Assembly: GCF_012271765.1 (NCBI RefSeq)
Contig: NZ_VRKO01000001.1
Span: 44,802-108,801 of the forward strand
Reading direction: 5' to 3'
From: Erwinia rhapontici
GTDB taxonomy: Bacteria > Pseudomonadota > Gammaproteobacteria > Enterobacterales > Enterobacteriaceae
Length of the DNA: 64,000 bases
A program made the translations under genes and the position numbers. The notes beneath the pieces are model-generated. The model did not search any database and was not told the DNA's origin. It saw only the letters and a list, made by a program, of their open reading frames with translations. Below are positions 1 through 8,355 of this stretch, piece by piece (the first letter of the stretch is position 1; each line of letters begins with the position of its first letter).

Positions 1-725
1 CCAATATTACCGAACTGGCCTTTGCTGCCGGAATTACTCCGGTGGGCGTCAGCGCTTATTCCGATTACCCTGCCGCCGCACAGCACATCGAACAGGTCGC
101 TAACTGGCAGGGGATCAACAGCGAAAAGCTACTCAGGCTGAAGCCGGATGTCGTGGTTGCCTGGAAAGGCGGCACGCCGCAACGCCAGGTCGATCAGCTT
201 CAGGCGTTGGGCATCAGGGTGGTCTGGCTGGCACCGGATTCTATCGATCAGTTGATTGCCAGCCTGCGTCAGCTTGCCGCCTGGAGCCCGCAACCGCAAC
301 AGGCAGAGCAGGCGGCTGCCACGCTGCAACAGCAGTTTGCTAACCTGCGCCAACGCTATCAGCACTCACCCAGGCAGCGCGTCTTTCTTCAGTTTGGCCT
401 CAAACCGCTGTTTACCGCATCGGGCAATACCTTACAGGATGAAGTTCTGCGCTTATGTGGCGGAGAGAACATCTTTGCCGATGCCCGCGTGCCCTGGCCA
501 CAGGTGAGCCGCGAGCAGGTATTGTTACGCCATCCCGCCGCTGTCGTCATCCCCGGCGATCATACTCATGCACAGCAGATTGTGCAGTTCTGGCAACCCC
601 AGCTCACACTCCCGGTCATCGCCATCAATGATGACTGGATAAGCCGAGCCGGACCGCGTATGATTCTGGCCGCACAAAAATTGTGCAGTGAATTACACAC
701 CATCGGCACGTCAAAACCGCAATAA
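1..725 (+). CDS. btuF: Vitamin B12-binding periplasmic protein BtuF (5' truncated)
   Basis: Periplasmic binding protein that delivers cobalamin to the BtuCD importer. The reading frame is already open at base 3 (NITELAFAAG...), so the signal peptide and the first residues lie outside the window; a GTG at 42 is internal, not the start. The visible part carries family landmarks: the GVSAYSDYP stretch, KPDVVVAW, RQVDQLQALGI, the FLQFG strand and the CGGENIFADARVPWPQVS segment of the C-lobe. It ends with a normal stop at 723-725. In E. coli btuF is followed by yadS; here a terminator-like hairpin and a small secreted protein follow instead. Identification rests on residue-level resemblance to E. 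coli BtuF and on the downstream synteny. Confidence 0.93.
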   Translation, partial: NITELAFAAGITPVGVSAYSDYPAAAQHIEQVANWQGINSEKLLRLKPDVVVAWKGGTPQRQVDQLQALGIRVVWLAPDSIDQLIASLRQLAAWSPQPQQAEQAAATLQQQFANLRQRYQHSPRQRVFLQFGLKPLFTASGNTLQDEVLRLCGGENIFADARVPWPQVSREQVLLRHPAAVVIPGDHTHAQQIVQFWQPQLTLPVIAINDDWISRAGPRMILAAQKLCSELHTIGTSKPQ

Positions 726-779
726 TCGCCGCCAAAGGTGAGTAAAGTTCTGACAAAAATTGCCGTTAACCAAAGATAA

Positions 780-804
780 CGGGCGACTTTACGCTCGTTT
801 TTTA
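780..804 (+). terminator. Probable btuF terminator
   Basis: A six-base-pair stem (CGGGCG / CGCTCG with one G-T pair, loop ACTTTA) is followed directly by a run of six T. It sits 55 nt after the btuF stop and 41 nt before the next gene, so it probably separates the two transcripts. Confidence 0.6.
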
Positions 805-845
805 TTCAGGGCTTTTTGCTCTGATTTTGACCAGGAAATTGCAAC

Positions 846-1100
846 ATGAAAACCGTTTATCTGGCCCTCGGGCTGATGATGACGGGTCACGCCTTTGCCG
901 CTTCGATTACCGGCAGCATTGGCGTGAAATTAACCATCTACTCACAGTGCAGCGTAGAGAGTCGCAGCTTGTCTGCTGTCAATTTACCCGGTGTTGTGTG
1001 TGGAGCTCAGCCTGATGCGCAGCCAAAAGTGACGCAAAGCGTTATATCACGTAATGCGGATACGCGGCAGGAAGCAAGGTTAGTGACCGTCGAATGGTAA
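846..1100 (+). CDS. Small secreted protein of unknown function
   Basis: An 84-residue protein with a clear Sec signal peptide: MKTVYLALGLMMTGHAFA, probable cleavage after AFA or AFAA. The mature part is about 65 residues with two cysteines (in SQCSV and VVCGA). The segment ITGSIGVKLTIYSQCSV resembles the first strand of fimbrial or spore-coat-U type domains, but the protein is too short to be a complete one. AGGAAATTG lies at a good distance before the ATG. It occupies the place of yadS in E. coli and precedes an ERIC element. I do not recognise the family with confidence; it may be a truncated adhesin-like protein or a genuine small periplasmic protein. Confidence 0.55.
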   Translation: MKTVYLALGLMMTGHAFAASITGSIGVKLTIYSQCSVESRSLSAVNLPGVVCGAQPDAQPKVTQSVISRNADTRQEARLVTVEW

Positions 1101-1121
1101 GTTCTTACTAAACAGTATCTG

Positions 1122-1248
1122 TTTACCCAGAATAATTGGCGGTGCAGCAAGGCGGAAAGTGCTTGAATCCCCGGGAGCTTACATCAGTAAGTGACCGGGG
1201 TGAGGGTTCGCAGCCAACACAGCAGCGGCGTCAAGTATGAAGGGTAAA
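1122..1248. repeat. ERIC element (127 bp)
   Basis: A 127-bp enterobacterial repetitive intergenic consensus (IRU) element. The core contains the two conserved arms used in ERIC typing, GAATCCCCGGGAGCTTACAT and CAGTAAGTGACCGGGGTGAG, and the outer ends are inverted (TTTACCC at 1122-1128, GGGTAAA at 1242-1248). Its right end abuts the erpA stop codon. The inverted symmetry runs on past the element: CAGTATCTG at 1113-1121 mirrors CAGATACTG at 1250-1258, which is erpA coding sequence. ERICs fold into long RNA hairpins and can affect stability of the mRNAs that carry them. Confidence 0.9.
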
Positions 1249-1593
1249 TCAGATACTGAAGGACGATCCGCAGCCACAGGTGGTCTTGGCATTCGGGTTG
1301 GTCACAATAAAGCGCGACCCTTCCAGCCCTTCGGTATAATCCACTGCGCCACCCACCAGATATTGCAGACTCATCGGGTCAACAACCAACGCCACGCCCG
1401 CTTTCTCAATGGTCATATCACCATCGTTAATCTTATCGTCAAAGGTAAAACCGTACTGGAAGCCGCTGCAACCGCCGCCGGTGATGTAGACGCGCAGTTT
1501 CAGATCCGGATTGTTTTCATCGGAAATCAGGTTTTTGACTTTACTGGCCGCTGCTTCAGTAAATTGCAGGGGCAGTGCTACATCGTCGCTCAT
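1249..1593 (-). CDS. erpA: Iron-sulfur cluster insertion protein ErpA
   Basis: A-type carrier that receives Fe-S clusters and passes them to essential apo-proteins such as IspG and IspH. The 114-residue product starts [11 protein letters not shown] and carries the three A-type cysteines: one in [11 protein letters not shown] and two in the C-terminal CGCGSSFSI. An in-frame ATG upstream would add 16 residues, but the internal ATG at 1593 has a GGAG Shine-Dalgarno and matches the family N-terminus and length. The gene is convergent with the small secreted protein across an ERIC element whose end touches its stop codon. Confidence 0.97.
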   Translation of the reverse strand: MSDDVALPLQFTEAAASKVKNLISDENNPDLKLRVYITGGGCSGFQYGFTFDDKINDGDMTIEKAGVALVVDPMSLQYLVGGAVDYTEGLEGSRFIVTNPNAKTTCGCGSSFSI

Positions 1594-1693
1594 AGGTAAC
1601 TCCAGTATACATACGTACAGGCCGGGTGCCTGACAGGTCACAAATCGACCATAATTGTTGTTATTATCTTACACACTGGTATAGCAATCAAGC

Positions 1694-3109
1694 TCAGGCT
1701 GTACCACCCTGTGCGGTAGCATTAGCCGTTTCCTGCTGCTGTTGTTTCGCCAGAGTGCGGGTAAGCAGTGACGAATACAAGGGTTGCCCCCCAAGAAACT
1801 GGGCTAATAGCGTCGCGCCAAGGCAGGTAATAATCATCGGTAAAATCAGCTGATAGTTATCCGTCATCTCCAGTACCAGTATAATACCGGTCAGTGGCGC
1901 ACGTACCGAGGCGGCAAACAGCGCGCCCATCCCGGCAATGGCAAAGGTGCCGGCCTGCAAGTGATACTCCGGGAGCCAGCTTGAGGCGCACAGGCCAAAT
2001 GCCGTTCCCAGCAGCGTGCCGAGTGCCAGCATCGGGGCAAAAATCCCGCCGGGTGCGCCGGAACAGAAGCACAGTAAAGTGGTAATCAGTCGAACAATAA
2101 ACAGAAACAGCAACATGCCGATAGAAAAGTTTCCCGCCGCCGCCAGTGGGATCAGGCTGGCTCCCCCTCCGGCCGCCGCGGGCAGAAACACCCCCAATAC
2201 GCCGCACGCCCCTCCCAGCACAGCCCCCACCAACAGTATTTTACCTAAACGTCCGCCGTGGAAACGCTGGAACAGATCCTGGATGCGGAAAATCAGCTGA
2301 TTGAACAGCACCCCCACCACGCCAAACACCATACCGAGCAGCAGATAGAGCCACAGAGTATTGACAGGGGCATCGGTCAGGCGGCCTATCTCGATCACCG
2401 CATGTTCACCGTTAAAAATCCGAAACACCACGCTCGACATAATCACGCCAACGAACACGGCTTTAATGGAAATCAGACTGTAGCGAAATTGCAGACGCAT
2501 CTCTTCAATAATAAACAGGATCCCGGCAAGAGGGGCATTAAAGGCAGCCGACAGACCCGCCGCCGCGCCCGTTGCCAGCAGCGTGTGCCGCGCCTCAGTG
2601 CTTCTCATCCTGAAAATATCCAGCATCATGCGGCCAATATTGCCACCCAACTGAACCGTTGGTCCTTCACGTCCCAGCACCATCCCCGCTCCCAGCGTGC
2701 CCATCCCGCCGATAAACTTCACTGGGATCACCCGCCACCAGCGCACCGGCCGCAGTTCCTCCAGGGCACCTTCAATCTCCGGAATCCCCGACCCCGCCGC
2801 CTCTGGTGCAAAGCGGCGCACCAGGTAATAGCCGATAGTGGCCAATAGCGCGGAGACCAGAAATGCGCACAGCACCATCACCCCAGGATGGCTTTCCAAC
2901 GTGGCAAGCCAACGGGTGCGCTGGTGAATAATCTCGTTGACGGCCAGCTCGAAACCCACGCCCACCAGGCCAGTCAGTGTGCCAACAATTCCCGCCATCA
3001 CCAGCACCGCCAGCGGCGTTTTATCGCGGCGTAACAACATCCGCAGGAAATCACCGCGCCGGGCAGGCACAACATTCAGTTCGTTGGTAGAAAGTGATTG
3101 TTGATTCAT
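1694..3109 (-). CDS. clcA: H+/Cl- exchange transporter ClcA
   Basis: Inner-membrane CLC-type antiporter exchanging two chloride for one proton, linked to extreme acid resistance. At 471 residues it matches the E. coli protein (473). CLC signatures are present in order: GSGIPE near residue 106, [15 protein letters not shown] with the gating glutamate near 148, the internal proton glutamate region ([12 protein letters not shown]), and [11 protein letters not shown] near 355. A conserved Tyr (QPLYSSLL) lies near the C-terminus. There is no cytoplasmic CBS domain, as usual for this bacterial type. It is divergent from hemL, as in E. coli. The C-terminus ([15 protein letters not shown]) is low complexity and variable. 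Confidence 0.96.
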   Translation of the reverse strand: MNQQSLSTNELNVVPARRGDFLRMLLRRDKTPLAVLVMAGIVGTLTGLVGVGFELAVNEIIHQRTRWLATLESHPGVMVLCAFLVSALLATIGYYLVRRFAPEAAGSGIPEIEGALEELRPVRWWRVIPVKFIGGMGTLGAGMVLGREGPTVQLGGNIGRMMLDIFRMRSTEARHTLLATGAAAGLSAAFNAPLAGILFIIEEMRLQFRYSLISIKAVFVGVIMSSVVFRIFNGEHAVIEIGRLTDAPVNTLWLYLLLGMVFGVVGVLFNQLIFRIQDLFQRFHGGRLGKILLVGAVLGGACGVLGVFLPAAAGGGASLIPLAAAGNFSIGMLLFLFIVRLITTLLCFCSGAPGGIFAPMLALGTLLGTAFGLCASSWLPEYHLQAGTFAIAGMGALFAASVRAPLTGIILVLEMTDNYQLILPMIITCLGATLLAQFLGGQPLYSSLLTRTLAKQQQQETANATAQGGTA

Positions 3110-3277
3110 GAGCCATTCATAACATTGTCAATCCATGTCAGCATTTTACGTATTCTCACGCTGAATGCCCGCATTTAAGGCTCTCTAATCGTGTCGCAGA
3201 TGCGAGTAGCCTTTCGCTACCCCATGATGTTCACTTAGAATAGAGGGGTTTTTAAATGAATGATCAGGAGCGGTTCC

Positions 3278-4558
3278 ATGAGTAAGTCTGAAAACCTGTA
3301 CGCCCAGGCGCAGCAGTTAATTCCCGGTGGCGTAAATTCACCGGTGCGGGCCTTTAACGGCGTGGGCGGCGTGCCGCTGTTTATCGAACGTGCTGACGGT
3401 GCCCTGCTGTACGATGTCGATGGTAAAGCCTATATAGACTATGTCGGTTCATGGGGCCCAATGGTGCTGGGTCACAACCATCCCGCCATCCGTCATGCCG
3501 TTATCGACGCTGCCGAACGCGGCCTGAGCTTCGGCGCGCCGACGGAGATGGAAGTCAAAATGGCCGAACTGGTCACCCAACTGGTACCGACCATGGATAC
3601 CGTTCGCATGGTCAACTCCGGTACAGAAGCCACCATGAGTGCCATTCGTCTGGCACGCGGTTTCACCCACCGTGACAAAATTATTAAGTTTGAAGGCTGC
3701 TACCATGGCCACGCTGACTGCCTGCTGGTGAAAGCGGGCTCTGGCGCACTGACGCTGGGCCAGCCGAACTCACCGGGCGTGCCCGCTGACTTTGCCAAAC
3801 ATACCCTGACCTGCACCTTCAACGATCTCACCAGCGTACGCGCCGCCTTTGAGCAGTACCCGGAAGAGATCGCCTGCATCATCGTTGAACCGGTCGCGGG
3901 CAATATGAACTGCATTCCACCGCAGCCGGACTTCCTTCCGGGCCTGCGTGAACTGTGCGACGAATTTGGCGCGCTGCTGATTATCGACGAAGTGATGACC
4001 GGTTTCCGCGTTGCGCTGGCAGGTGCACAGGCCCATTACGGTGTGAAACCGGATCTGACCTGCCTGGGTAAAATCATCGGTGGCGGTATGCCAGTGGGCG
4101 CCTTTGGTGGTCGTCGCGAAGTGATGGATGCGCTGGCACCGACCGGCCCGGTATACCAGGCGGGTACGCTGTCCGGTAACCCGATCGCGATGGCAGCGGG
4201 CTTTGCCTGTCTGACGGAAGTCTCCCGCCCGGGCACGCATGAGACGCTGACCCGTCTGACCACCCAACTGGCCGATGGCCTGCTCGCTGCGGCAAAAGCC
4301 GAAAATATCCCGCTGGTGATCAACCATGTCGGCGGGATGTTTGGGATTTTCTTCACGGATGCAGACAGCGTGACCTGCTATGCGGATGTGACGAAGTGCG
4401 ATGTTGAGCGTTTCAAGCGTTTCTTCCATCTGATGCTGGAAGAAGGTGTGTATCTGGCACCGTCCGCCTTTGAAGCAGGCTTTATGTCGCTGGCGCACAG
4501 CCCGGATGATATTCAGCACACCATCGATGCGGCACGCCGTAGTTTCGCGAAGCTGTAA
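3278..4558 (+). CDS. hemL: Glutamate-1-semialdehyde 2,1-aminomutase
   Basis: PLP/PMP-dependent enzyme that converts glutamate-1-semialdehyde to 5-aminolevulinate in the C5 route of tetrapyrrole synthesis. The 426-residue protein begins [35 protein letters not shown] stands before this ATG, so the ATG six codons upstream is not preferred. Visible motifs are [13 protein letters not shown], the cofactor region [29 protein letters not shown], and the PLP-lysine motif [16 protein letters not shown]. The gene is transcribed alone and ends 40 nt before a palindrome pair with a strong T-run. Confidence 0.98.
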   Translation: MSKSENLYAQAQQLIPGGVNSPVRAFNGVGGVPLFIERADGALLYDVDGKAYIDYVGSWGPMVLGHNHPAIRHAVIDAAERGLSFGAPTEMEVKMAELVTQLVPTMDTVRMVNSGTEATMSAIRLARGFTHRDKIIKFEGCYHGHADCLLVKAGSGALTLGQPNSPGVPADFAKHTLTCTFNDLTSVRAAFEQYPEEIACIIVEPVAGNMNCIPPQPDFLPGLRELCDEFGALLIIDEVMTGFRVALAGAQAHYGVKPDLTCLGKIIGGGMPVGAFGGRREVMDALAPTGPVYQAGTLSGNPIAMAAGFACLTEVSRPGTHETLTRLTTQLADGLLAAAKAENIPLVINHVGGMFGIFFTDADSVTCYADVTKCDVERFKRFFHLMLEEGVYLAPSAFEAGFMSLAHSPDDIQHTIDAARRSFAKL

Positions 4559-4567
4559 CATCCAGAC

Positions 4568-4626
4568 GGGCGGGGCATGCCCCGCCCCGACCCGAAGGGG
4601 TCAGGCATGCCTGACCCTTTTTTTTT
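4568..4626. terminator. Two GGCATGCC palindromes; the second forms a terminator
   Basis: Two perfect 20-bp palindromes lie back to back: GGGCGGGGCATGCCCCGCCC (4568-4587) and GGGTCAGGCATGCCTGACCC (4598-4617). The second is followed by a run of nine T that reaches into the fhuB stop codon, giving a strong rho-independent terminator for hemL. On the opposite strand there is no T-run after the stem. Both belong to a REP-like family found at several other places in the window. Confidence 0.85.
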
Positions 4627-6604
4627 ATACCTTACGCAGCAGATAGATAAAGTACGGCGCACCGATAAAGGTCGCCAGCAGCCCTGCCGGGATCTGATCC
4701 GGGAACGAAAGCATTCTGCCGCACCAGTCCGCCGCCACCATCAATCCACCGCCCAACAGTGCCGCCATCACCTGCTGCGGCAATGCCCGGCGGAAACCGA
4801 GCATCCGCGCAATATGCGGTGCCATCAGCCCCACAAAGCTTAATGGCCCAATGGTCAGCGTTGCGGCAGCAGTCAGCACCGCAGCCAGCAGCAGCAGTGT
4901 CAGACGCGTTGGCGTCAGCGCCATACCGACTGCGCGCGCCGTGGCACCGCCCAGTGGAAGGATGGTCAGCCAGCGACGGCATAGCGGCACCAGCGCCAGC
5001 AGCACGACCATAATGATCAGCGTGCGCTTCGCCTGCAAAACATCAATGTTATAGGTTGAGCCGGAGATCCACGTCAGCAGATTCGCCATACGCGGGTCAC
5101 CGCTGGCCAGCAGCAGCATCATCAGCGTGGTGAAGGCCGTGCTGAGCGCCATCCCGGCCAGCAGCATCCGCTCCGGTGAAAAACCCCCGCGCCCGGCAGC
5201 GATCGAGATCACCAGCAGCGTCAGGGCCGCGCCAATACTCCCGGCAGGCAGCAGCCAGCCAAACGCATCACCCGGTACGATAAACAACATCACCACGACG
5301 CCAAATGCCGCTCCAGAGCTAATCCCCAGCACTTCAGGGCTGGCCATCGGGTTGCCTGTCAAACGCTGCACGACGCACCCTGCCACACCCAGCATCATCC
5401 CGGTCGCCATCGCGGCCACCAGGCGCGGCCAGCGCCACGGCAGAAGTTGCTGCCACAGTTCACCGCTGGCCCATACCCAGCCGTGAGCATCGCGTCCAAA
5501 GCTCAACGCCACCGCCATCAGCAACAGCAGTGCACCGCCCCCGATGAGCGCCCACCACAGTACCCGGTGACGTTCTGTCGGCACATTGTCACCCTGGTTC
5601 ATCGCTGGCGGCACCGAACCGGTTCGCAGACGCGGCAGCAGCCACAGCAGCAGCGGCGCACCGATAACCGCAGTGATGGTTCCCGTAGAGATCTCTCCCA
5701 GACGACTGGTCAGCCAGAGCACCGACTGATCCGCCAGCCACAGGAGTAGCGCCCCAATAATCGGCGCCACCAGCAAACGGCTGATCAGACGACGGAAGCC
5801 CAGCATCCGCGCCAGCAGAGGAGAGAACAGCCCGATAAAGCCGATAATACCGACAGCATTTACCAGGGAAGCACTGATTAAAATCGCCAGTGCCAGCAGG
5901 CCAAAGCGGGCCAGCGAGATCGCCAGGCCCAGGTTCTTTGCCACACCATCATCCAGCCCCATCAGGGTCATCGGACGTAACATCAGTAGCGTGAGCAACA
6001 GGCCGCCGAGCAGCCGTGGCCAGAGGAACTCCACGTTGCTCCAGTCCATCTGATTCAGTGAACCGGTGCTCCACAGAAACATATTCTGCAGCTGGTCGTG
6101 ATTGAAGATGGCAAAAATCTGGTTCACCGCACCACAGTAAAGTGACACCACCAGCCCGGCGAGGATCAGCGTTACGGGCGACATCCGTTTGCCCCAGGCG
6201 ACGCCGAACACAATCAGCCCCACCAGCACCGCACCGATCATCGCGGCCAGCTGCTGCGTGACCATACCGCCCGGCACGCTCCACAGCGTGACAACGGTCA
6301 GCCCCAGTTGCGCACCGCTGGCGACGCCCAGGGTTGCCGGTTCGGCCAGGGGATTGCGCAGCACCTGCTGAAACAGCAGGCCCACCAGCCCCAGGCCTGC
6401 GCCCGCCAGCAATGACAGCGACAGGCGCGGCATCAGGCTGTAATGAAACACCATCTGCTCAATGCGGTTGGTGTCCGGGGACAGCAACGCCGTCAGCCAC
6501 TGCGCACCAGGCAGCCGCTGTTGCAGGTTAATCAGCGTCAGAGCCAGTGCACTGGCAAACAATGCTGTTAACAGCAGGATGGCTAAACGATAGTGACGCA
6601 TCAT
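4625..6604 (-). CDS. fhuB: Ferric hydroxamate ABC transporter permease FhuB
   Basis: Inner-membrane permease for ferrichrome and other hydroxamate siderophores. At 659 residues it is the usual double-length FecCD-type permease made of two homologous halves fused head to tail (about 10 transmembrane helices each). The duplicated segments are visible: GLVGLLFQQVLRNPLAEPATLGVASGA in the N-half and GVAGCVVQRLTGNPMASPEVLGISSGA in the C-half, and FIGLFSPLLARMLG against FVGLMAPHIARMLG. The start ATG overlaps the fhuD stop (ATGA), so translation is probably coupled. It is the last gene of fhuACDB. Confidence 0.97.
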   Translation of the reverse strand: MMRHYRLAILLLTALFASALALTLINLQQRLPGAQWLTALLSPDTNRIEQMVFHYSLMPRLSLSLLAGAGLGLVGLLFQQVLRNPLAEPATLGVASGAQLGLTVVTLWSVPGGMVTQQLAAMIGAVLVGLIVFGVAWGKRMSPVTLILAGLVVSLYCGAVNQIFAIFNHDQLQNMFLWSTGSLNQMDWSNVEFLWPRLLGGLLLTLLMLRPMTLMGLDDGVAKNLGLAISLARFGLLALAILISASLVNAVGIIGFIGLFSPLLARMLGFRRLISRLLVAPIIGALLLWLADQSVLWLTSRLGEISTGTITAVIGAPLLLWLLPRLRTGSVPPAMNQGDNVPTERHRVLWWALIGGGALLLLMAVALSFGRDAHGWVWASGELWQQLLPWRWPRLVAAMATGMMLGVAGCVVQRLTGNPMASPEVLGISSGAAFGVVVMLFIVPGDAFGWLLPAGSIGAALTLLVISIAAGRGGFSPERMLLAGMALSTAFTTLMMLLLASGDPRMANLLTWISGSTYNIDVLQAKRTLIIMVVLLALVPLCRRWLTILPLGGATARAVGMALTPTRLTLLLLAAVLTAAATLTIGPLSFVGLMAPHIARMLGFRRALPQQVMAALLGGGLMVAADWCGRMLSFPDQIPAGLLATFIGAPYFIYLLRKV

Positions 6605-7494
6605 TTCACCTCCAGCGCATGGTCAAGGCTGTGGATCAGCTGCATTGCCGACAGTGTGGCACCGTAGAACCACACGCGCGGCATCTGCCTGAAACGCCCG
6701 GCACGCACAAACGGCAGCGACTGCCAGAGTGCGGTCCCGGTCACCTGATCAACAATCGCCTGATTGTCATGTTCGAAGCCGATGGCATCGACATCCCCCA
6801 GATCGGCCAGACGTTCAATGCCAATGATCACGCTCCCCCAGAAAGTGCTTTCTGCTTTCCAGGCATTTTCCAGCCCGAGATTATCCAGCACTTCCTGGAA
6901 CAGTCCGTTTTCAGTGAACACAATCACATGACGCGGATCGACAATCGACAACAGCAGCAGCGGGCGCTTCGGCCTGTTTGCCAGTTTGGTTTTCAGGCGC
7001 TCAGTCTGGCTATCCAGTTCGGCCAGATTCGCCACGGCCTGCGGGACGCGATCGACCCGCTTTGCCAGCTCCATGAGTGCGTGACGCGCACTGGTCAGCG
7101 GTTTCCCCTTCCCGCCTTCGTTAAAGGCAAAACCCATTCCCGGGGCGATGCGCATAAAGCGAGTCGGATCGGGCCCATAGCCCTGTGAAAACAGGATCAG
7201 AGAAGGCTTCATCTGAGTTATCAGTTCAAGATTAGGTTCGGTTCGCAGCCCGACATCGACCACGGAGGCGGGCAACTTCGGTTCACCAACCCACTGGCCA
7301 TAACCGTAAAGCTCGGCGGCGCCGATCGGCATCACGCCCAGCGCAAGCAGCAGCTCAAGGGGATACCACTCTAGTGCGATAATGCGCTGTTCTGTCGCAG
7401 CACGCAGCGGGAAGGGAAACTGGGCCAGCAGCGGGGAAAAAGCCAGTGCCGTCAGTAAACGGCGACGCAAAATATCCGGCATCACAACATCCAA
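6601..7494 (-). CDS. fhuD: Ferric hydroxamate periplasmic binding protein FhuD
   Basis: Periplasmic protein that receives ferric hydroxamates from FhuA and passes them to FhuBC. It has 297 residues (E. coli 296). The N-terminus contains an arginine-rich stretch RRRLLTALAFSPLLAQFP, a signal peptide with Tat-like twin arginines. FecB-type landmarks include IALEWYPLELLLALGVMP, DVGLRTEPNLELI, LLSIVDPRHVIVFTENGLFQEVLDNLG and VWFYGATLSAMQ. A second ATG four codons in is an equally good start. It lies 18 nt after fhuC and overlaps fhuB by 4 nt. Confidence 0.96.
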   Translation of the reverse strand: MDVVMPDILRRRLLTALAFSPLLAQFPFPLRAATEQRIIALEWYPLELLLALGVMPIGAAELYGYGQWVGEPKLPASVVDVGLRTEPNLELITQMKPSLILFSQGYGPDPTRFMRIAPGMGFAFNEGGKGKPLTSARHALMELAKRVDRVPQAVANLAELDSQTERLKTKLANRPKRPLLLLSIVDPRHVIVFTENGLFQEVLDNLGLENAWKAESTFWGSVIIGIERLADLGDVDAIGFEHDNQAIVDQVTGTALWQSLPFVRAGRFRQMPRVWFYGATLSAMQLIHSLDHALEVK

Positions 7495-7512
7495 TTCTCA
7501 GAGCCTAAGCGC

Positions 7513-8307
7513 TTAGTAAACAAAGCTTACCGGCGCGCCACCTTGTGGGTGCGGTAAAATTCCCATAGGAATGCCATAAATCTGTTCCAGCACATCCCCG
7601 TTCATAATCTCAGCAGGCTCGCCCTGAGCAATCATTTCGCCACCGCGCAGCGCCACCAGGTGGTCGCAATAACGCGCAGCCATATTGATATCGTGCAGTA
7701 CCGCAATCACCGTCAGGCCACGTTCACGGCTGAGACGCTGGATCAGCGCCAGCACATCGACCTGGTGGGCGATATCCAACGCGGAAGTGGGTTCATCCAA
7801 CAGCAGGCAACGGCTGTTCTGCGCAACCAGCATGGCAATCCATGCACGCTGACGCTCACCGCCGGACAGACTGTCCACCAGGCGATGGGCAAAAGGCTTC
7901 AACCCGACAAGTGCAATGGCTTCATCAACACGTTCGCGATCTTCCACACCGTAACGCCCCAGCGCACCGTGCCACGGATAGCGGCCAATGGCGACCAGTT
8001 CACGTACTGTCATCCCTTCCGCCGCAGGCAGTTGCTGAGGCAAATAGGCAACTTCACGGGCAAAGGCTTTACTCTGCCAGCTGGCCACCGGCTGCTCATT
8101 CAGCAGCACCTGCCCGGCCGATGCCGCGTGATGGCGGCCGAGCATTTTCAGCAGTGTGGATTTTCCTGAACCGTTATGGCCGATCAGCCCACAGACTTTT
8201 CCGGCGGGAAAGGCCAGCGACAACGGTTGTAACAGGGTACGGCCTGGAACGCTAAAACTGACGCGGTCCAGGGTGAAGGTCGTTTCTGACGTGTGCTGTT
8301 GTTGCAT
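7513..8307 (-). CDS. fhuC: Ferric hydroxamate ABC transporter ATPase FhuC
   Basis: Cytoplasmic ATPase that powers the FhuBD importer. The 264-residue protein has Walker A GHNGSGKST (near residue 42), signature LSGGERQRAWIAM, Walker B CLLLDEPTSALD and the H-loop VLHDINMAARYCDH, all intact and typical of the FecE/FhuC class. It lies 48 nt downstream of fhuA, separated by a compact GC hairpin, and 18 nt upstream of fhuD. Confidence 0.97.
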   Translation of the reverse strand: MQQQHTSETTFTLDRVSFSVPGRTLLQPLSLAFPAGKVCGLIGHNGSGKSTLLKMLGRHHAASAGQVLLNEQPVASWQSKAFAREVAYLPQQLPAAEGMTVRELVAIGRYPWHGALGRYGVEDRERVDEAIALVGLKPFAHRLVDSLSGGERQRAWIAMLVAQNSRCLLLDEPTSALDIAHQVDVLALIQRLSRERGLTVIAVLHDINMAARYCDHLVALRGGEMIAQGEPAEIMNGDVLEQIYGIPMGILPHPQGGAPVSFVY

Positions 8308-8327
8308 GGTGATCTTCTGATTGGCGA

Positions 8328-8343
8328 GCGCGGCGAACCGCGC
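8328..8343 (-). other. Intercistronic hairpin between fhuA and fhuC
   Basis: A perfect 6-bp GC stem (GCGCGG / CCGCGC) with, on the transcribed strand, a UUCG loop. There is no T-run, so it is not a classical terminator. It follows the receptor gene by 12 nt and could protect the 3' end of fhuA mRNA or lower expression of the downstream genes relative to the receptor; this role is inference. Confidence 0.5.
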
Positions 8344-8355
8344 CCGGATAGATAT

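Noticed and set aside
2258..2848. 196-codon frame on the plus strand within clcA
   Set aside because: Antisense shadow of clcA, rich in His/Gln/Arg with no domain pattern.
3770..4561. 263-codon frame antisense to hemL
   Set aside because: Shadow of a highly conserved gene; composition is typical of antisense frames in GC-rich codon usage.
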